Position numbers and translations under genes: made by a program. From NCBI RefSeq assembly GCF_024746795.1, contig NZ_CP080524.1, forward strand, positions 992,001 through 1,056,000: a DNA stretch of 64,000 bases, written 5' to 3'. Within the stretch, counting starts at the first letter, position 1. Every line of letters begins with the position of its first letter. The notes beneath the pieces are model-generated. The model did no database searches. It saw only the letters and a list, made by a program, of their open reading frames with translations, and was not told the origin of the DNA. Positions 52,346 to 61,421 of the stretch are shown piece after piece. This stretch comes from Mesorhizobium sp. AR10 (lineage in GTDB: Bacteria; Pseudomonadota; Alphaproteobacteria; Rhizobiales; Rhizobiaceae).

Positions 52346-53478
52346 ACAGCATCTTTTCCTTCGCCAGGCTCGGCGCGCTGCTGATCAAGGAGTTCATCCA
52401 GATGCGGCGCGACCGCATCACCTTCGCCATGATGCTGGGCGTCCCGCTGATGCAGCTGGTGCTGTTCGGCTATGCCATCAACAACGACCCGAAGAGCCTG
52501 CCGGCGGCGCTGGTGGCGATGAGCAGCGATCCCTATACGCGAGCCATGGTTTCGGCGCTGCAGACCACCGGCTACTACCGCTTCGACCATGTCGCGCAAA
52601 GTGCCGATGAGGCGGAGTTCCTGATGGCGCGCGGCGATGTCGCCTTCGTCGTCACCATCCCCGCCGATTTTGCCCGGCGGGTCGAGCGCGGCGACAGTCC
52701 GCAGATCCTGATCGAGGCAGACGCGACCGACCCGGCCGTTGCCAGCGGCGCCATCTCGACGCTGGGCACTGTCGCCAACCAGGCGCTGCTTCGGGCACGC
52801 GGCATGCAGGAGACAGCCGCCGAGAACGCCAAAGGCCAGCTCGAAGTGGTCGTGCACCGGCGCTACAATCCGGAAGGCATCTCGCAATACAACATCGTGC
52901 CTGGCCTGCTCGGCGTCATCCTGCAGATGACCATGGTGATGATGACCTCGATTGCGCTGACGCGTGAGACCGAACGCGGTACGATGGAGAACCTGCTGGC
53001 GATGCCGTCCAGCCCGCTGGAAATCATGATGGGCAAGGTGCTGCCCTATCTGGCGGTCGGCGCCGTGCAGGTCGTGGTGGTGCTGGCCGCGGCCAAGCTT
53101 TTGTTTGCCATTCCCTTCATGGGGTCGATGTCGCTGCTGTTGGCCGCGGTCTTCATCTTCGTGCTGGCGCTGGTGCTGCTCGGCTACACGATTTCGACCA
53201 TCGCCCGCACGCAGATGCAGGCGCTGCAGCTCACCTTCTTTTTCTTCCTGCCGTCGATCCTGCTGTCCGGCTTCATGTTCCCCTATCGCGGCATGCCCGG
53301 CTGGGCCCAGGCTTTCGGCGAGATCCTGCCGCTGACGCATTTCCTGCGCATCATCCGCGCGGTGATGCTGAAGGGGGCCGAACTGCCGGCGGTGGCGACG
53401 GAGATCGGCTGGCTTGTCGTGTTCGTGGCGTTGTTCGCCGGGGTGGCGCTGGTGCGGTTCAGGCGGACGCTGGATTAG
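52342..53478 (+). CDS. ABC-2 exporter permease (YbhS/YbhR-like)
   Basis: A 378-residue protein: N-terminal helix, a large periplasmic domain (about 45-180), then five helices. Pattern RDRITFAMMLGVPLMQLVLFGYAIN at the start, ETERGTMENLLAMPSSPLEIMMGKV in the middle, LPLTHFLRIIRAVMLKG at the end. Only one permease gene is present, so it likely forms a homodimer. The last gene of the TetR-HlyD-ABC operon. Confidence 0.93.
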   Translation: MNSIFSFARLGALLIKEFIQMRRDRITFAMMLGVPLMQLVLFGYAINNDPKSLPAALVAMSSDPYTRAMVSALQTTGYYRFDHVAQSADEAEFLMARGDVAFVVTIPADFARRVERGDSPQILIEADATDPAVASGAISTLGTVANQALLRARGMQETAAENAKGQLEVVVHRRYNPEGISQYNIVPGLLGVILQMTMVMMTSIALTRETERGTMENLLAMPSSPLEIMMGKVLPYLAVGAVQVVVVLAAAKLLFAIPFMGSMSLLLAAVFIFVLALVLLGYTISTIARTQMQALQLTFFFFLPSILLSGFMFPYRGMPGWAQAFGEILPLTHFLRIIRAVMLKGAELPAVATEIGWLVVFVALFAGVALVRFRRTLD

Positions 53479-53536
53479 GGCGCGGGCGCGAAGGATCGCC
53501 AGAGAACGGCTTTCTTCTGTGCCGCTGCTTCTTCGG

Positions 53537-54514
53537 CTAAGCCGCCGCCATGATCTCCGCATAGGCGCCGAAATCGACATTGCCGCCAGACAGCACCACG
53601 ACAACGCATTTGCCGGCGAGATCGATCTCGCCCGATGACAGTGCCGCCAGCCCGACGCTGCCGCCGGGCTCGACCACCAGCTTGAGATAGGCCATGGCGT
53701 CACGCATCGCCTGTCTCGTTGCCTGGTCGGAGACGGCAATGACGCCGGCGAGGTTTTTGCGGTTGATCTCGAAGGTGATCGCGCCCGGCTCGGCGACGAG
53801 AAGCGCATCGCAGATCGATTGATGACCGGGTTCGTTCATAACCCTGGCGCCCTTGGCCAGCGAGCGGCGGGTGTCATCGAAGTGCTCGGGCTCCACCCCC
53901 CAGACCGAAGTGCCCGGCGAAGCGTCCTTGACCGCGATCGAAATGCCGCTCGACAGGCCGCCGCCACCGCAGGGAATGACGACCGCATCGAGGCTTGCAC
54001 CAAGGGCCTTTGCCTGGCGCACCAGTTCGAGGCCGATCGTGCCCTGGCCGGCAATGATCCTGGGGTCGTCGTAGGGCGGCACAAGAACCATGCCCTGTTC
54101 GATGTAAGGGCGAACGACGGTCATACGGTCGTCGCGGACCCGGTCGAACGCAACCACCTCGGCGCCCATCTTGCGGACATTGGCGATCTTCATCGCCGGT
54201 GCATCGGTGGGCATGGCGATGATGGCCTTGACGCCAAACATCGCGGCGGAAGCGGCCACGCCTTGCGCGTGGTTGCCCGATGAGAAGGCGACGACGCCGC
54301 GGCTGCGTTCCTCCTCGCTCAGCGACGACAGCTTGTTGTAAGCGCCGCGGAACTTGAACGAACCGGTGCGCTGCAGCGTCTCCGGCTTGAACAGGATGCG
54401 GCCGCCGAAGCGCTTGTTGAGTTCGGGCGACTCGATCAGCGGCGTTTCGACGATCAGGCCGGAAAGGCGGGCGGCGGCGCTGTGGATGTCGGCAATGCCG
54501 GGAGGTGTGGTCAT
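53537..54514 (-). CDS. threonine/serine dehydratase-like PLP enzyme
   Basis: A 325-residue fold-type II PLP enzyme. The Schiff-base Lys is in TGSFKFRGAYNKL (about residue 54); SSGNHAQGVA binds substrate and IPCGGGGLSSGI binds the phosphate. No C-terminal ACT domain, so it resembles catabolic threonine dehydratase or serine racemase-like enzymes. The two activities cannot be separated by eye. ATG 54514 follows AGGA. Confidence 0.9.
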   Translation of the reverse strand: MTTPPGIADIHSAAARLSGLIVETPLIESPELNKRFGGRILFKPETLQRTGSFKFRGAYNKLSSLSEEERSRGVVAFSSGNHAQGVAASAAMFGVKAIIAMPTDAPAMKIANVRKMGAEVVAFDRVRDDRMTVVRPYIEQGMVLVPPYDDPRIIAGQGTIGLELVRQAKALGASLDAVVIPCGGGGLSSGISIAVKDASPGTSVWGVEPEHFDDTRRSLAKGARVMNEPGHQSICDALLVAEPGAITFEINRKNLAGVIAVSDQATRQAMRDAMAYLKLVVEPGGSVGLAALSSGEIDLAGKCVVVVLSGGNVDFGAYAEIMAAA

Positions 54515-54621
54515 GGCGAGGTCCTGCGGAAATGGGATCGCCCTATGTGCACGGAAAGGCGGGCGGCGCACCAATGAAAAAATGTGACCGTTACAAAGTT
54601 TGGAGAATCATGATTGCGCAG

Positions 54622-54796
54622 GCAGCGCTGCCCCTCATCTGGCTGCCGCCATCTTTCCCCGTGAACGGGGAGAAGGACGCTGTCGTCGACCATTTCGCCA
54701 ATCATCGACGTTGCAGGAAAGGCACCGCCGTTGCGGCCACCTTCTTTCTCCCCGTTTACGGCGAGAAATGCCCGGCAGGGCAATGAGGGGCGGCGC
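54622..54796. repeat. REP-A inverted pair, second copy
   Basis: Arms at 54622-54676 and 54740-54796 with a 63-base spacer and no gene. Here the hairpins point inward, opposite to the pair at 9045-9231. It lies upstream of the dehydratase gene and downstream of the 106-residue gene on the same strand. Confidence 0.78.
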
Positions 54797-54832
54797 CGAG
54801 ATCGGCCATTGGCTTTGGCGCGAACCGGGTTC

Positions 54833-55153
54833 TCAGCCGAGCAGAGCCCGCCGCTTGGTGCCGCCGAGCTTGCGCCAGGTGTTGAAGCGGTGCGTGGCGG
54901 CGGCGAAGGAGATTTTCATCTGCTGGGCTACCGAATAGCGCGACTTGCCCTCGTCGAACATACGGTAGCAGCACTCGACGCCCTCTTCGGTCAGCTTGCC
55001 GTCGGGAGCCTTGTTGTGCGGGTTTGCGGGGTCGAATTTTTCGACCTGCTGTTCGACCAAGCCTTTCAGGCGCTGCAGGTCGGCCTCGATGCTGGCGATG
55101 AGATCGAGAACGGGTTTCGGATCAAATGCGTGTGGGTGCGGTTTTGCCGGCAT
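54833..55153 (-). CDS. hypothetical protein with HTH-like C-terminus, 106 aa
   Basis: ATG 55153 follows AAGGA. The N-terminal half is helical (VLDLIASIEADLQRLKGLVEQQVEKF), the C-terminal half reads LTEEGVECCYRMFDEGKSRYSVAQQM, like a Resolvase/MerR-type HTH. Family not recognised. It is divergent from mbfA; the Irr-type palindrome lies 140 bases upstream of it. Confidence 0.7.
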   Translation of the reverse strand: MPAKPHPHAFDPKPVLDLIASIEADLQRLKGLVEQQVEKFDPANPHNKAPDGKLTEEGVECCYRMFDEGKSRYSVAQQMKISFAAATHRFNTWRKLGGTKRRALLG

Positions 55154-55291
55154 CTGGGGAGTCCTTTCTCTTGGCTTAGGTTCAGCTATATAGGTGAACA
55201 TTCGCTGATAATGAAGGCCTGCCTTGAGGATTTCCGCTTCAAATAATTTTGATCGCCGGGAACCGCATATGATTGACCCTGAGCACACCGA

Positions 55292-55322
55292 ACCCTAGTT
55301 TAGAATTATTCTAAACTAGGGT
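55292..55322 (+). promoter_or_regulatory. Irr box (iron control element) of mbfA
   Basis: A perfect inverted repeat with 15-bp arms and one central base. Its core TTTAGAATTATTCTAAA (55299-55315) fits the rhizobial iron control element pattern TTTAGAA-N3-TTCTAAA bound by Irr. It ends nine bases before the mbfA ATG, so binding would block transcription. Irr repression under low iron is established for mbfA of Bradyrhizobium and Agrobacterium. Confidence 0.85.
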
Positions 55323-55331
55323 GAATTCCTC

Positions 55332-56315
55332 ATGCTTTCGCGCGTTTTCGGCTTTGGCCGCCGTTCTTTTGAATCGCTCACGGAACAGGAGATCCTGGCG
55401 CTTGCCATCTCGTCCGAGGAAGATGACGGACGCATCTACCGTGCCTATGCCGACGGACTGGCGGACAGCTTTCCGCAATCGGCAAAGGTGTTCGAGGCGA
55501 TGGCCGAGGAGGAGGACGGCCATCGCGACGCGCTGATCGAGCTTTACCGCAAGCGTTTCGGCGAGCGCATTCCGCTGATCCGGCGCGACCATGTGAAGGG
55601 CTATTATGAGCGCAAGCCTGACTGGCTGGTGAGGCCGCTCGGCATCGAGCATGTGCGCCGGCAGGCCGAGGCGATGGAGCAGCAGGCCTATCTGTTCTAT
55701 GTCGAGGCGGCCAAGCGCACCAGCGACGCCTTGACGCGAAAGCTGCTCGACGATCTGGCGGTAGCCGAGCTGGGCCACGAGACGCTGGCGCAGCGGCTGG
55801 AACAGAAACACGTCTCGGGCCCGGTGAAGGACGAAGAGGCCGCGGCCGAGCAGCGCCAGTTCATCCTGACCTATGTCCAGCCGGGTCTGGCCGGGCTGAT
55901 GGACGGCTCGGTATCGACGCTGGCGCCGATCTTCGCCGCCGCCTTCGCCACCCACGACACCTGGCAGACCTTTCTGGTCGGGCTGGCCGCCTCGATCGGC
56001 GCCGGCATCTCGATGGGCTTCACCGAAGTCGCTTCCGACGACGGCAAGCTGTCGGGCCGCGGCTCGCCGGTGAAACGCGGCATCACCACCGGGTTGATGA
56101 CTGCGCTGGGCGGGCTGGGTCACGCGCTGCCCTATCTCATTCCGCAGTTCTGGACGGCGACGGCCGTCGCGGCGGTGGTGGTGTTCTTCGAGCTGTGGGC
56201 GATCGCCTTCGTGCAGAACCGTTACATGCAGACGCCGTTCTGGCGCGCTGCCTTCCAAGTGGTGCTGGGCGGCGCGCTGGTGTTTACGGCGGGCGTGCTG
56301 ATCGGGAATGCCTAG
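55332..56315 (+). CDS. mbfA: membrane-bound ferritin-like iron exporter
   Basis: A 327-residue fusion: N-terminal rubrerythrin/ferritin-like domain (about 1-165) with di-iron glutamates (LALAISSEEDDGRIY, AMAEEEDGHRD, AEAMEQQAYLFY, AVAELGHETL) and a C-terminal VIT1 membrane domain (about 170-327; GLMDGSVSTLAPIFAAAFAT, AASIGAGISMGFTEVASDDG). MbfA exports iron and protects against iron and peroxide stress. An Irr box just upstream supports the name. Convergent 4-base overlap with the ABM gene. Confidence 0.95.
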   Translation: MLSRVFGFGRRSFESLTEQEILALAISSEEDDGRIYRAYADGLADSFPQSAKVFEAMAEEEDGHRDALIELYRKRFGERIPLIRRDHVKGYYERKPDWLVRPLGIEHVRRQAEAMEQQAYLFYVEAAKRTSDALTRKLLDDLAVAELGHETLAQRLEQKHVSGPVKDEEAAAEQRQFILTYVQPGLAGLMDGSVSTLAPIFAAAFATHDTWQTFLVGLAASIGAGISMGFTEVASDDGKLSGRGSPVKRGITTGLMTALGGLGHALPYLIPQFWTATAVAAVVVFFELWAIAFVQNRYMQTPFWRAAFQVVLGGALVFTAGVLIGNA

Positions 56316-56656
56316 CCATTCACCGCCCGACTATCCTCAGGCGCCTCAGCCCTTTCGGTCAGGCTGTAGTCGCGCACGACGTGGGCGATGCGAAGACGAT
56401 AGCCGGCAAATATTCCGCCACGGCCGGCCTTCTGCGCCTGCCGGTGTTCCTCCGTGTTGCGCCAGGCCCTTACTGCCTCCTCGTCGCGCCAGAACGACAG
56501 CGACAGGATGCGGTTCGGGTCGACCAGGCTCTGGAAGCGCTCGATCGAGATAAAGCCGTCGATGCCGTCCAGCAGCGGGCGCAGCGCGGCCGCTATGCCG
56601 AGATAGGCATCGCGCTTGCCCGCCGCCGGCTCGACCTCGAAGATGACGGCGATCAT
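56312..56656 (-). CDS. antibiotic biosynthesis monooxygenase (ABM) domain protein
   Basis: A 114-residue protein with ABM ferredoxin-like fold: VIFEVEPAAGKRDAYLGIAAAL, GFISIERFQSLVDPNRILSLSFWRDEEAVRAWR and EHRQAQKAGR are the family pattern (heme-degrading or quinol monooxygenase-like). Exact reaction unknown. Start overlaps the stop of the NIPSNAP gene by four bases; its stop overlaps that of mbfA. Possible heme/iron link by location. Confidence 0.88.
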   Translation of the reverse strand: MIAVIFEVEPAAGKRDAYLGIAAALRPLLDGIDGFISIERFQSLVDPNRILSLSFWRDEEAVRAWRNTEEHRQAQKAGRGGIFAGYRLRIAHVVRDYSLTERAEAPEDSRAVNG

Positions 56657-56985
56657 ATCTTCACCAAGGGAGCGTGTGGCCCGGAGGCCAGCTTCAGGAA
56701 CATCCGGTCCTCTTTCAAGATGAATTTTTCCCGTCTGGCGAATTCGTAGTTGGCCTTGCCGGCCGGATCGGCGGCGAGCCGGGCGCGGTAGGCTTCGTAA
56801 GCCGCCAGGCTGTCGATGTTGTAGGCGGCATAGGCCGTGGTGGCCGAGCCTTCATGCGGCGCAAAATAGCCGATCAGATCGGCGCCGCAGCGCGGAATCG
56901 CCTGGCCCCAATTGCGGGCATATTCCTCGAACGCCGCCTTGCCGAACGGATCGATCTCGTAACGGATGAAACAGGTGATGGCCAT
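56653..56985 (-). CDS. NIPSNAP-family protein
   Basis: A 110-residue protein: ITCFIRYEIDPFGKAAFEEYARNWG, then GCxxxIGYFAPHEGS and AAYNIDSLAAYEAYRARLAAD are NIPSNAP/ABM-like features. Dimeric alpha/beta-barrel family of unclear reaction. Operon with the ABM gene by ATGA overlap. Confidence 0.87.
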   Translation of the reverse strand: MAITCFIRYEIDPFGKAAFEEYARNWGQAIPRCGADLIGYFAPHEGSATTAYAAYNIDSLAAYEAYRARLAADPAGKANYEFARREKFILKEDRMFLKLASGPHAPLVKI

Positions 56986-57071
56986 TTTCGTCTCCTTGTT
57001 GTGTTGCGACGACAGTTCGAGCGGGGTCGAAACGTTCTGCGGATAGATCTGCTAGGCAATTCCCTGGCTGG

Positions 57072-57290
57072 TCATGTTTGCCAGAAGGATTTCGCGCACT
57101 CGCGGCGCACGTCTTCGGGCGTCAGGCCAAGGTCTCGCAACAGGTGATCGTCGATCTCGGCGAGGTCGAGGCGCTGAAGATGGCGGTCGTACCAGCGCGC
57201 CAGGAGCCGCAACCGCAACCAGCGCAGGATCATGAACGGGAATGGCAGCCGGGCGACAGGTGCGGCGTTGGAAGCGGCTCTTGTTGTCAT
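57072..57290 (-). CDS. DUF1127 small protein
   Basis: A 72-residue protein. The C-terminal DUF1127 motif reads DHLLRDLGLTPEDVRREC after a helical, Arg-rich region (LRWLRLRLLARWYDRH). Small Arg-rich DUF1127 proteins act in phosphate and carbon metabolism and RNA turnover in Agrobacterium. Divergent from an ArsR-type gene with a small AT-rich palindrome between them. Confidence 0.88.
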   Translation of the reverse strand: MTTRAASNAAPVARLPFPFMILRWLRLRLLARWYDRHLQRLDLAEIDDHLLRDLGLTPEDVRRECAKSFWQT

Positions 57291-57316
57291 CGTCGTCTCC
57301 TTGATCTGGTCGGAGA

Positions 57317-57327
57317 ATAATGATTAT
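57317..57327. promoter_or_regulatory. candidate ArsR-type operator
   Basis: ATAAT-G-ATTAT, an 11-base palindrome in the gap between the DUF1127 and ArsR genes. Short, so chance is possible. Confidence 0.35.
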
Positions 57328-57358
57328 CTGACAAGAATGCTTCGATGAGGAACGAACT

Positions 57359-58033
57359 ATGCGTGAGGGACCCGACATAGCCCGCATCGCCAGCCTGGTC
57401 GGCGATCCGGCGCGGGCAAACATGCTGACCGCGCTGATGGGCGGCACGGCGCTGACGGCGAGCGAACTGGCGCTGGAGGCCGGCGTGTCGCTGCCGACCG
57501 CCAGCTCGCATCTGGGCAAACTGATGGAGGGCGGGCTGCTGACCGTGGCGAGCCAGGGACGGCACCGCTACTACGGCCTCGCCGGCCCGCAAGTGGCAGG
57601 CATGATCGAGGCCATCACCGGAGTGGCCGCTTCGGTCGGACCGCAACGGGTGCGGCCGGGGCCTCGAGACGCGGCGATGCGCGTGGCCCGGGTGTGCTAT
57701 GACCACCTCGCCGGCGAGCAGGCGGTGGCAATGCTGGACCGTCTTGTCGAACGACAAATCCTGGTGCGCGAAGACAAGGAGATCAGGCTCGGGCCGGCGG
57801 CCGCTTCGCATTTCGCCGCGATCGGCATCGATGTCTACACCAAGCCACGGCGGCCGGTGTGTCGCGCCTGCCTTGACTGGAGCGTGCGGCGCTCGCATCT
57901 GGCCGGCACGCTGGGCGCCGCCATCCTCGACAAGATTCTTCTGGAGAAATGGGCGCGGCGCGAGAAGGACAGCCGCGCGGTGGTCTTTTCGCCGACGGGG
58001 AAGCAAGCGTTCGAGAGGGTGTTTCTCGGCTAA
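57359..58033 (+). CDS. ArsR-family HTH regulator with extended C-terminus
   Basis: A 224-residue protein. A winged HTH at about residues 8-90 (ARANMLTALM, LTASELALEAGVSLPTASSHLGKL, seen in parts as LTASELALEAGVS) is followed by a further ~130 residues unlike ArsR, with CRACLDWSVRRSHLAG, common in a subgroup of rhizobial regulators. No clear metal site in the HTH part. ATG 57359 has AGGA upstream. Possibly controls the divergent DUF1127 gene. Confidence 0.88.
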   Translation: MREGPDIARIASLVGDPARANMLTALMGGTALTASELALEAGVSLPTASSHLGKLMEGGLLTVASQGRHRYYGLAGPQVAGMIEAITGVAASVGPQRVRPGPRDAAMRVARVCYDHLAGEQAVAMLDRLVERQILVREDKEIRLGPAAASHFAAIGIDVYTKPRRPVCRACLDWSVRRSHLAGTLGAAILDKILLEKWARREKDSRAVVFSPTGKQAFERVFLG

Positions 58034-58036
58034 TGA

Positions 58037-60538
58037 TCAGCCGCGCTTCAGCACCTTCCCCAGCTTGAAGAAATCCGCCCAGGGGTCGGCTTTGGCCAAC
58101 TGCTTCAGGGTCGTCTTGTCGCCGATCGGGAAGGCGTTCGGTGCCAACCCGGCCTCGATCTCAGCCCAGGTCACCGGCATCGACACGGTGGCGCCCTTCT
58201 TGGCGCGCGAGGAATAGGGCGCGACCGTTGTCGAGCCCCGGCCGTTGCGCAGATAGTCGACGAAGATTTTTCCCGTGCGCGCCCTCTTCGACAGCGTCGC
58301 CGTGTAGCGCTCCGGTGCGGCCTGTTCCAGCGCGCGGGCGAAATCATGGGCGAAGGTTTTTACCTCTTCCCAATCCGCCGATGGTTTCAGCGGCACGACG
58401 ACATGGTAGCCCTTGCCGCCCGATGTCTTGACGAGGTTCGGCAGGGACAAATCGTCGAGCTTGCCGCGGATGTCGAGTGCAGCTTCGCGCACCGCCTTGA
58501 CGTCGACGCCCTCGTCGGGATCGAGATCGAAGACGATCTGATCGGGCTTTTCCAATTCCTCGATCGTGCAGCCCCAGATGTGGATCTCGACCACGCCGTT
58601 CTGGACCAAAGCGGCAAGGCCGTCGAAATCCCTGATGAACAAAATCTCCTCGCCGTCCGTCGGGTCCTTCATCCTGGCGATCTTCTCATGCATGCCGGCC
58701 GACGCATGCTTCTGGAAGAAGCGCGGGCCGCCGATACCGTCCGGCGCCCGCACCAGGCTGAGCGGCCGGTTGACGACGAATTGCTGCATGCGCGGCCAGA
58801 CCAGGGCGTAGTGCTCAAGCAGGCCCTGCTTCGAGATCTTTTCCTCGGGCCACAGCAGCTTGTCCGGGTGGGACAGTTTGACGACGGTTTTCACCGTCCC
58901 GGCGGATTTCGTGGCGGCCGGCTTTGCCTTGGTCTCGACCGTCGATGCTTTCGGCTTTTCCTGCACGACTTCCTCCGCCGGCTTGTCCTCGCGCAATCCC
59001 TGGAACGACGCGTGGCGTATTATATGGTCCGACGTCCAGCTGCGAAACTCCACTTCGCCGACAAGCTCGGGCTTGACCCAGACCAGCCCCTTGCCATTCG
59101 GCACGGAAGCATCGAAGGGTGAGGCCGTTGCCTTCAGCGCATCGAGTTTTTTCTTCAGGTCGCCAGCCGTCTTGACCGAAAACCCTGTACCAACACGACC
59201 GGCATAGTGCAGCTTGCCGCCCTCGTTATAACCGACCAGCAGCGAGCGCAGCCCGCGCCCGGTCTTTTCCGACGGCAGATAGCCGCCGATGACGAATTCC
59301 TGGCGCAGTGTGCATTTCGACTTCACCCAGGACAGGCCACGGCCGCTGCGATAGGGCGCGTCGGCGCGTTTGGAAACTATGCCTTCCAGTCCCATGCGGC
59401 AGGCGTGCTGCAGCATCACCTTGCCGGGCTCGGCAAAATGGTCGCTGAAACGCAGCGCCGCATTGTCGGACTGTTTGCCGAGCAATTCCTGCAAAGCCTG
59501 CTTGCGCTCGACCATTGGTTGGCTGCGCAAGTCTTCGCCGTCGAGACGCATCAGGTCGAAGACATAGTAGATGAAGCGACTGGTCCGGTTTGCCGACAGG
59601 TCCTGCTGCAGCAATGAAAAGGACGATACGCCGCTGTCGGCCAGCACGACGATCTCGCCGTCTATGATGGCGTCGCTGCATTTCAGACGCCCGAGTTCCG
59701 CAACAATCTCGCCGCCGAATTTGTCCGTCCAATCGAGACCGGTGCGCGTCAACAACCGCACTTCGGTGCCGGCAAGCTGTGCCTGCATGCGATAACCGTC
59801 GAATTTTACCTCGTGCAACCACTGCTTGCCTGCAGGCGCATCCTTCTCCAGGGTTGCGAGGCAAGGCTCGATGAATTCGAGCCGTTTCGCCGCGCTGGCC
59901 TTTGCCTTGCCGGTAGCCGGCTTGTTGGAATGCCAGACTTTTGGCTTCTTGCCGTTGACAGTCTTGCCTTCTGCGACCTCCTCGATCGTCAGGCCCGACT
60001 TCACCGATTGCGGGGCTTCCTGCAAAATGTCCTCGCCGGGCCGGGCGGCGGCATCGTCGGACTTGATCAGCAGCCAGTTGTTGCGCTTTTCCCCAGCGCG
60101 TGGTTTCAATCTGACCAGATGCCAGAGGCCGTGCAATTTGTGGCCGTGCAGCTCGAAGCCGATATGGCCCTTCTTCATCGCCTTGGCCGGATCGATCTCG
60201 GGGGTCCAGGTGCCCTCGTCCCAGACGATGACCGTGCCGCCGCCATATTCGCCCTTGGGAATGGTGCCTTCGAAGGGCGCGTAGTCGATGGGATGGTCCT
60301 CGACATGCACCGCCAGCCGCTTCTCGTGCGGGTCGAGGCTCGGGCCGCGCGTCACCGCCCAGCTCCACAGCACGCCATTGTGTTCGAGGCGGAGGTCGTA
60401 GTGCAGCCTTGTCGCATCATGCTTGTGGATGACGAAGATGCCGCCGGCCTTGCCTTTACCGCTGCTCGAAACCTTGCCGGCCGGCTCGGCGGTTTTCTTG
60501 AAATCGCGCTTGGAATGATACTGTTCGAGGCCGGCCAT
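58037..60538 (-). CDS. ligD: DNA ligase D, NHEJ (PE-LIG-POL)
   Basis: An 833-residue multifunctional enzyme. Order: N-terminal 3'-phosphoesterase (about 1-200; FVIHKHDATRLHYDLRLE), ATP-dependent ligase (about 220-530; Lys245 in EVKFDGYRM is the adenylated residue; YVFDLMRLDGEDL), and C-terminal primase-polymerase (about 550-833; HPDKLLWPEEKISK, TSGGKGYHVVVPL). The order is common in Pseudomonas and rhizobia. Starts 13 bases after Ku on the same strand. Repairs double-strand breaks without a template, with Ku. Confidence 0.97.
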   Translation of the reverse strand: MAGLEQYHSKRDFKKTAEPAGKVSSSGKGKAGGIFVIHKHDATRLHYDLRLEHNGVLWSWAVTRGPSLDPHEKRLAVHVEDHPIDYAPFEGTIPKGEYGGGTVIVWDEGTWTPEIDPAKAMKKGHIGFELHGHKLHGLWHLVRLKPRAGEKRNNWLLIKSDDAAARPGEDILQEAPQSVKSGLTIEEVAEGKTVNGKKPKVWHSNKPATGKAKASAAKRLEFIEPCLATLEKDAPAGKQWLHEVKFDGYRMQAQLAGTEVRLLTRTGLDWTDKFGGEIVAELGRLKCSDAIIDGEIVVLADSGVSSFSLLQQDLSANRTSRFIYYVFDLMRLDGEDLRSQPMVERKQALQELLGKQSDNAALRFSDHFAEPGKVMLQHACRMGLEGIVSKRADAPYRSGRGLSWVKSKCTLRQEFVIGGYLPSEKTGRGLRSLLVGYNEGGKLHYAGRVGTGFSVKTAGDLKKKLDALKATASPFDASVPNGKGLVWVKPELVGEVEFRSWTSDHIIRHASFQGLREDKPAEEVVQEKPKASTVETKAKPAATKSAGTVKTVVKLSHPDKLLWPEEKISKQGLLEHYALVWPRMQQFVVNRPLSLVRAPDGIGGPRFFQKHASAGMHEKIARMKDPTDGEEILFIRDFDGLAALVQNGVVEIHIWGCTIEELEKPDQIVFDLDPDEGVDVKAVREAALDIRGKLDDLSLPNLVKTSGGKGYHVVVPLKPSADWEEVKTFAHDFARALEQAAPERYTATLSKRARTGKIFVDYLRNGRGSTTVAPYSSRAKKGATVSMPVTWAEIEAGLAPNAFPIGDKTTLKQLAKADPWADFFKLGKVLKRG

Positions 60539-60551
60539 CTGGTCCGTGTCC

Positions 60552-61421
60552 TCAGGCAGATTTGCGCTTGGCGGCAGCGGCTTTCGGCTTGGCGCTTTTG
60601 GCCACGGGCTTGGCTTTTGCCGAGGCAGCCTTGGATGAGCCGGCATCCGACGACAGGCTCTTCTTCAGGGCATCGAACAGATTGACGACGTTGGACGGTT
60701 TTGGCGCTGCCGTGGCCTGCGGCGCCTTCTTGCCGGCTTTCTTGGCGCGGATCAGTTCGAGGAGGGCATTCTCATATTTGTCGTCGAATTTCGAGGGATC
60801 GAACTTTGCTTTCTTCTTGTCGATGATGAGCTCGGCCAGATCGGTTATTTCCTGATCGGTCTTCACATCTTTGATGTCGTCGAAGACGGTGCCGGGCTGG
60901 CGCACGGTGTTGTCGTAGCGCAGCGTCGTCAGCACCATGCCCTTGCCCAGCGGCTCGATGACCACCGGGCGTTCCCGTTGATAGAGCACGATGCGGGCCA
61001 GCCCCGCCATTTTCTTGCCCGCCATGGCGTCGCGAATGACGGCGAAAGCCTCCTCCGACACCTTGTCGGCCGGGGCGACATAATAGGGCGTGTCGAGATA
61101 GATCTGCTGGATCGAGGATTTGTCGACGAAGCCGTCGAGGCTCATCGTGTGCGAGGATTCGATCTGGACCGCCTCGATCTCGTCTTCCTCGATATGGACG
61201 AAATCGCCGTCGCTGACCTCATAGCCCTTGATCTCGTCACCCTCGCCCAACGGCTTGCCGGTCTCCGCATCGACAAAGATGCGTTTGACGGTGTTGCCGG
61301 TCTTACGGTTGAGCACCCGGAACGAGACCTTTTCCGTATGGGTGACGACATTTGTCAATTCGACGGCGCAGGTGACCAGCGAGAGCTTCAGATAGCCTTC
61401 CCAGGCCGGACGCGGCGCCAT
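60552..61421 (-). CDS. ku: Ku protein, NHEJ
   Basis: A 289-residue bacterial Ku. APRPAWEGYLKLSLVTCAVEL at the N-terminus, SDGDFVHIEEDEIEA, PYYVAPADKVSEEAF and IVLYQRERPVVIEPLGKG are family blocks. A Lys/Ala-rich C-terminal tail (about 240-289) is typical for DNA binding. Forms a homodimer ring on broken DNA ends and recruits LigD, which is the next gene. Confidence 0.96.
   Translation of the reverse strand: MAPRPAWEGYLKLSLVTCAVELTNVVTHTEKVSFRVLNRKTGNTVKRIFVDAETGKPLGEGDEIKGYEVSDGDFVHIEEDEIEAVQIESSHTMSLDGFVDKSSIQQIYLDTPYYVAPADKVSEEAFAVIRDAMAGKKMAGLARIVLYQRERPVVIEPLGKGMVLTTLRYDNTVRQPGTVFDDIKDVKTDQEITDLAELIIDKKKAKFDPSKFDDKYENALLELIRAKKAGKKAPQATAAPKPSNVVNLFDALKKSLSSDAGSSKAASAKAKPVAKSAKPKAAAAKRKSA

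Noticed and set aside
9045..54796. CRISPR array from the repeated hairpins
   Set aside because: Repeats occur as inverted pairs at separate loci, not as a regular direct array with spacers.
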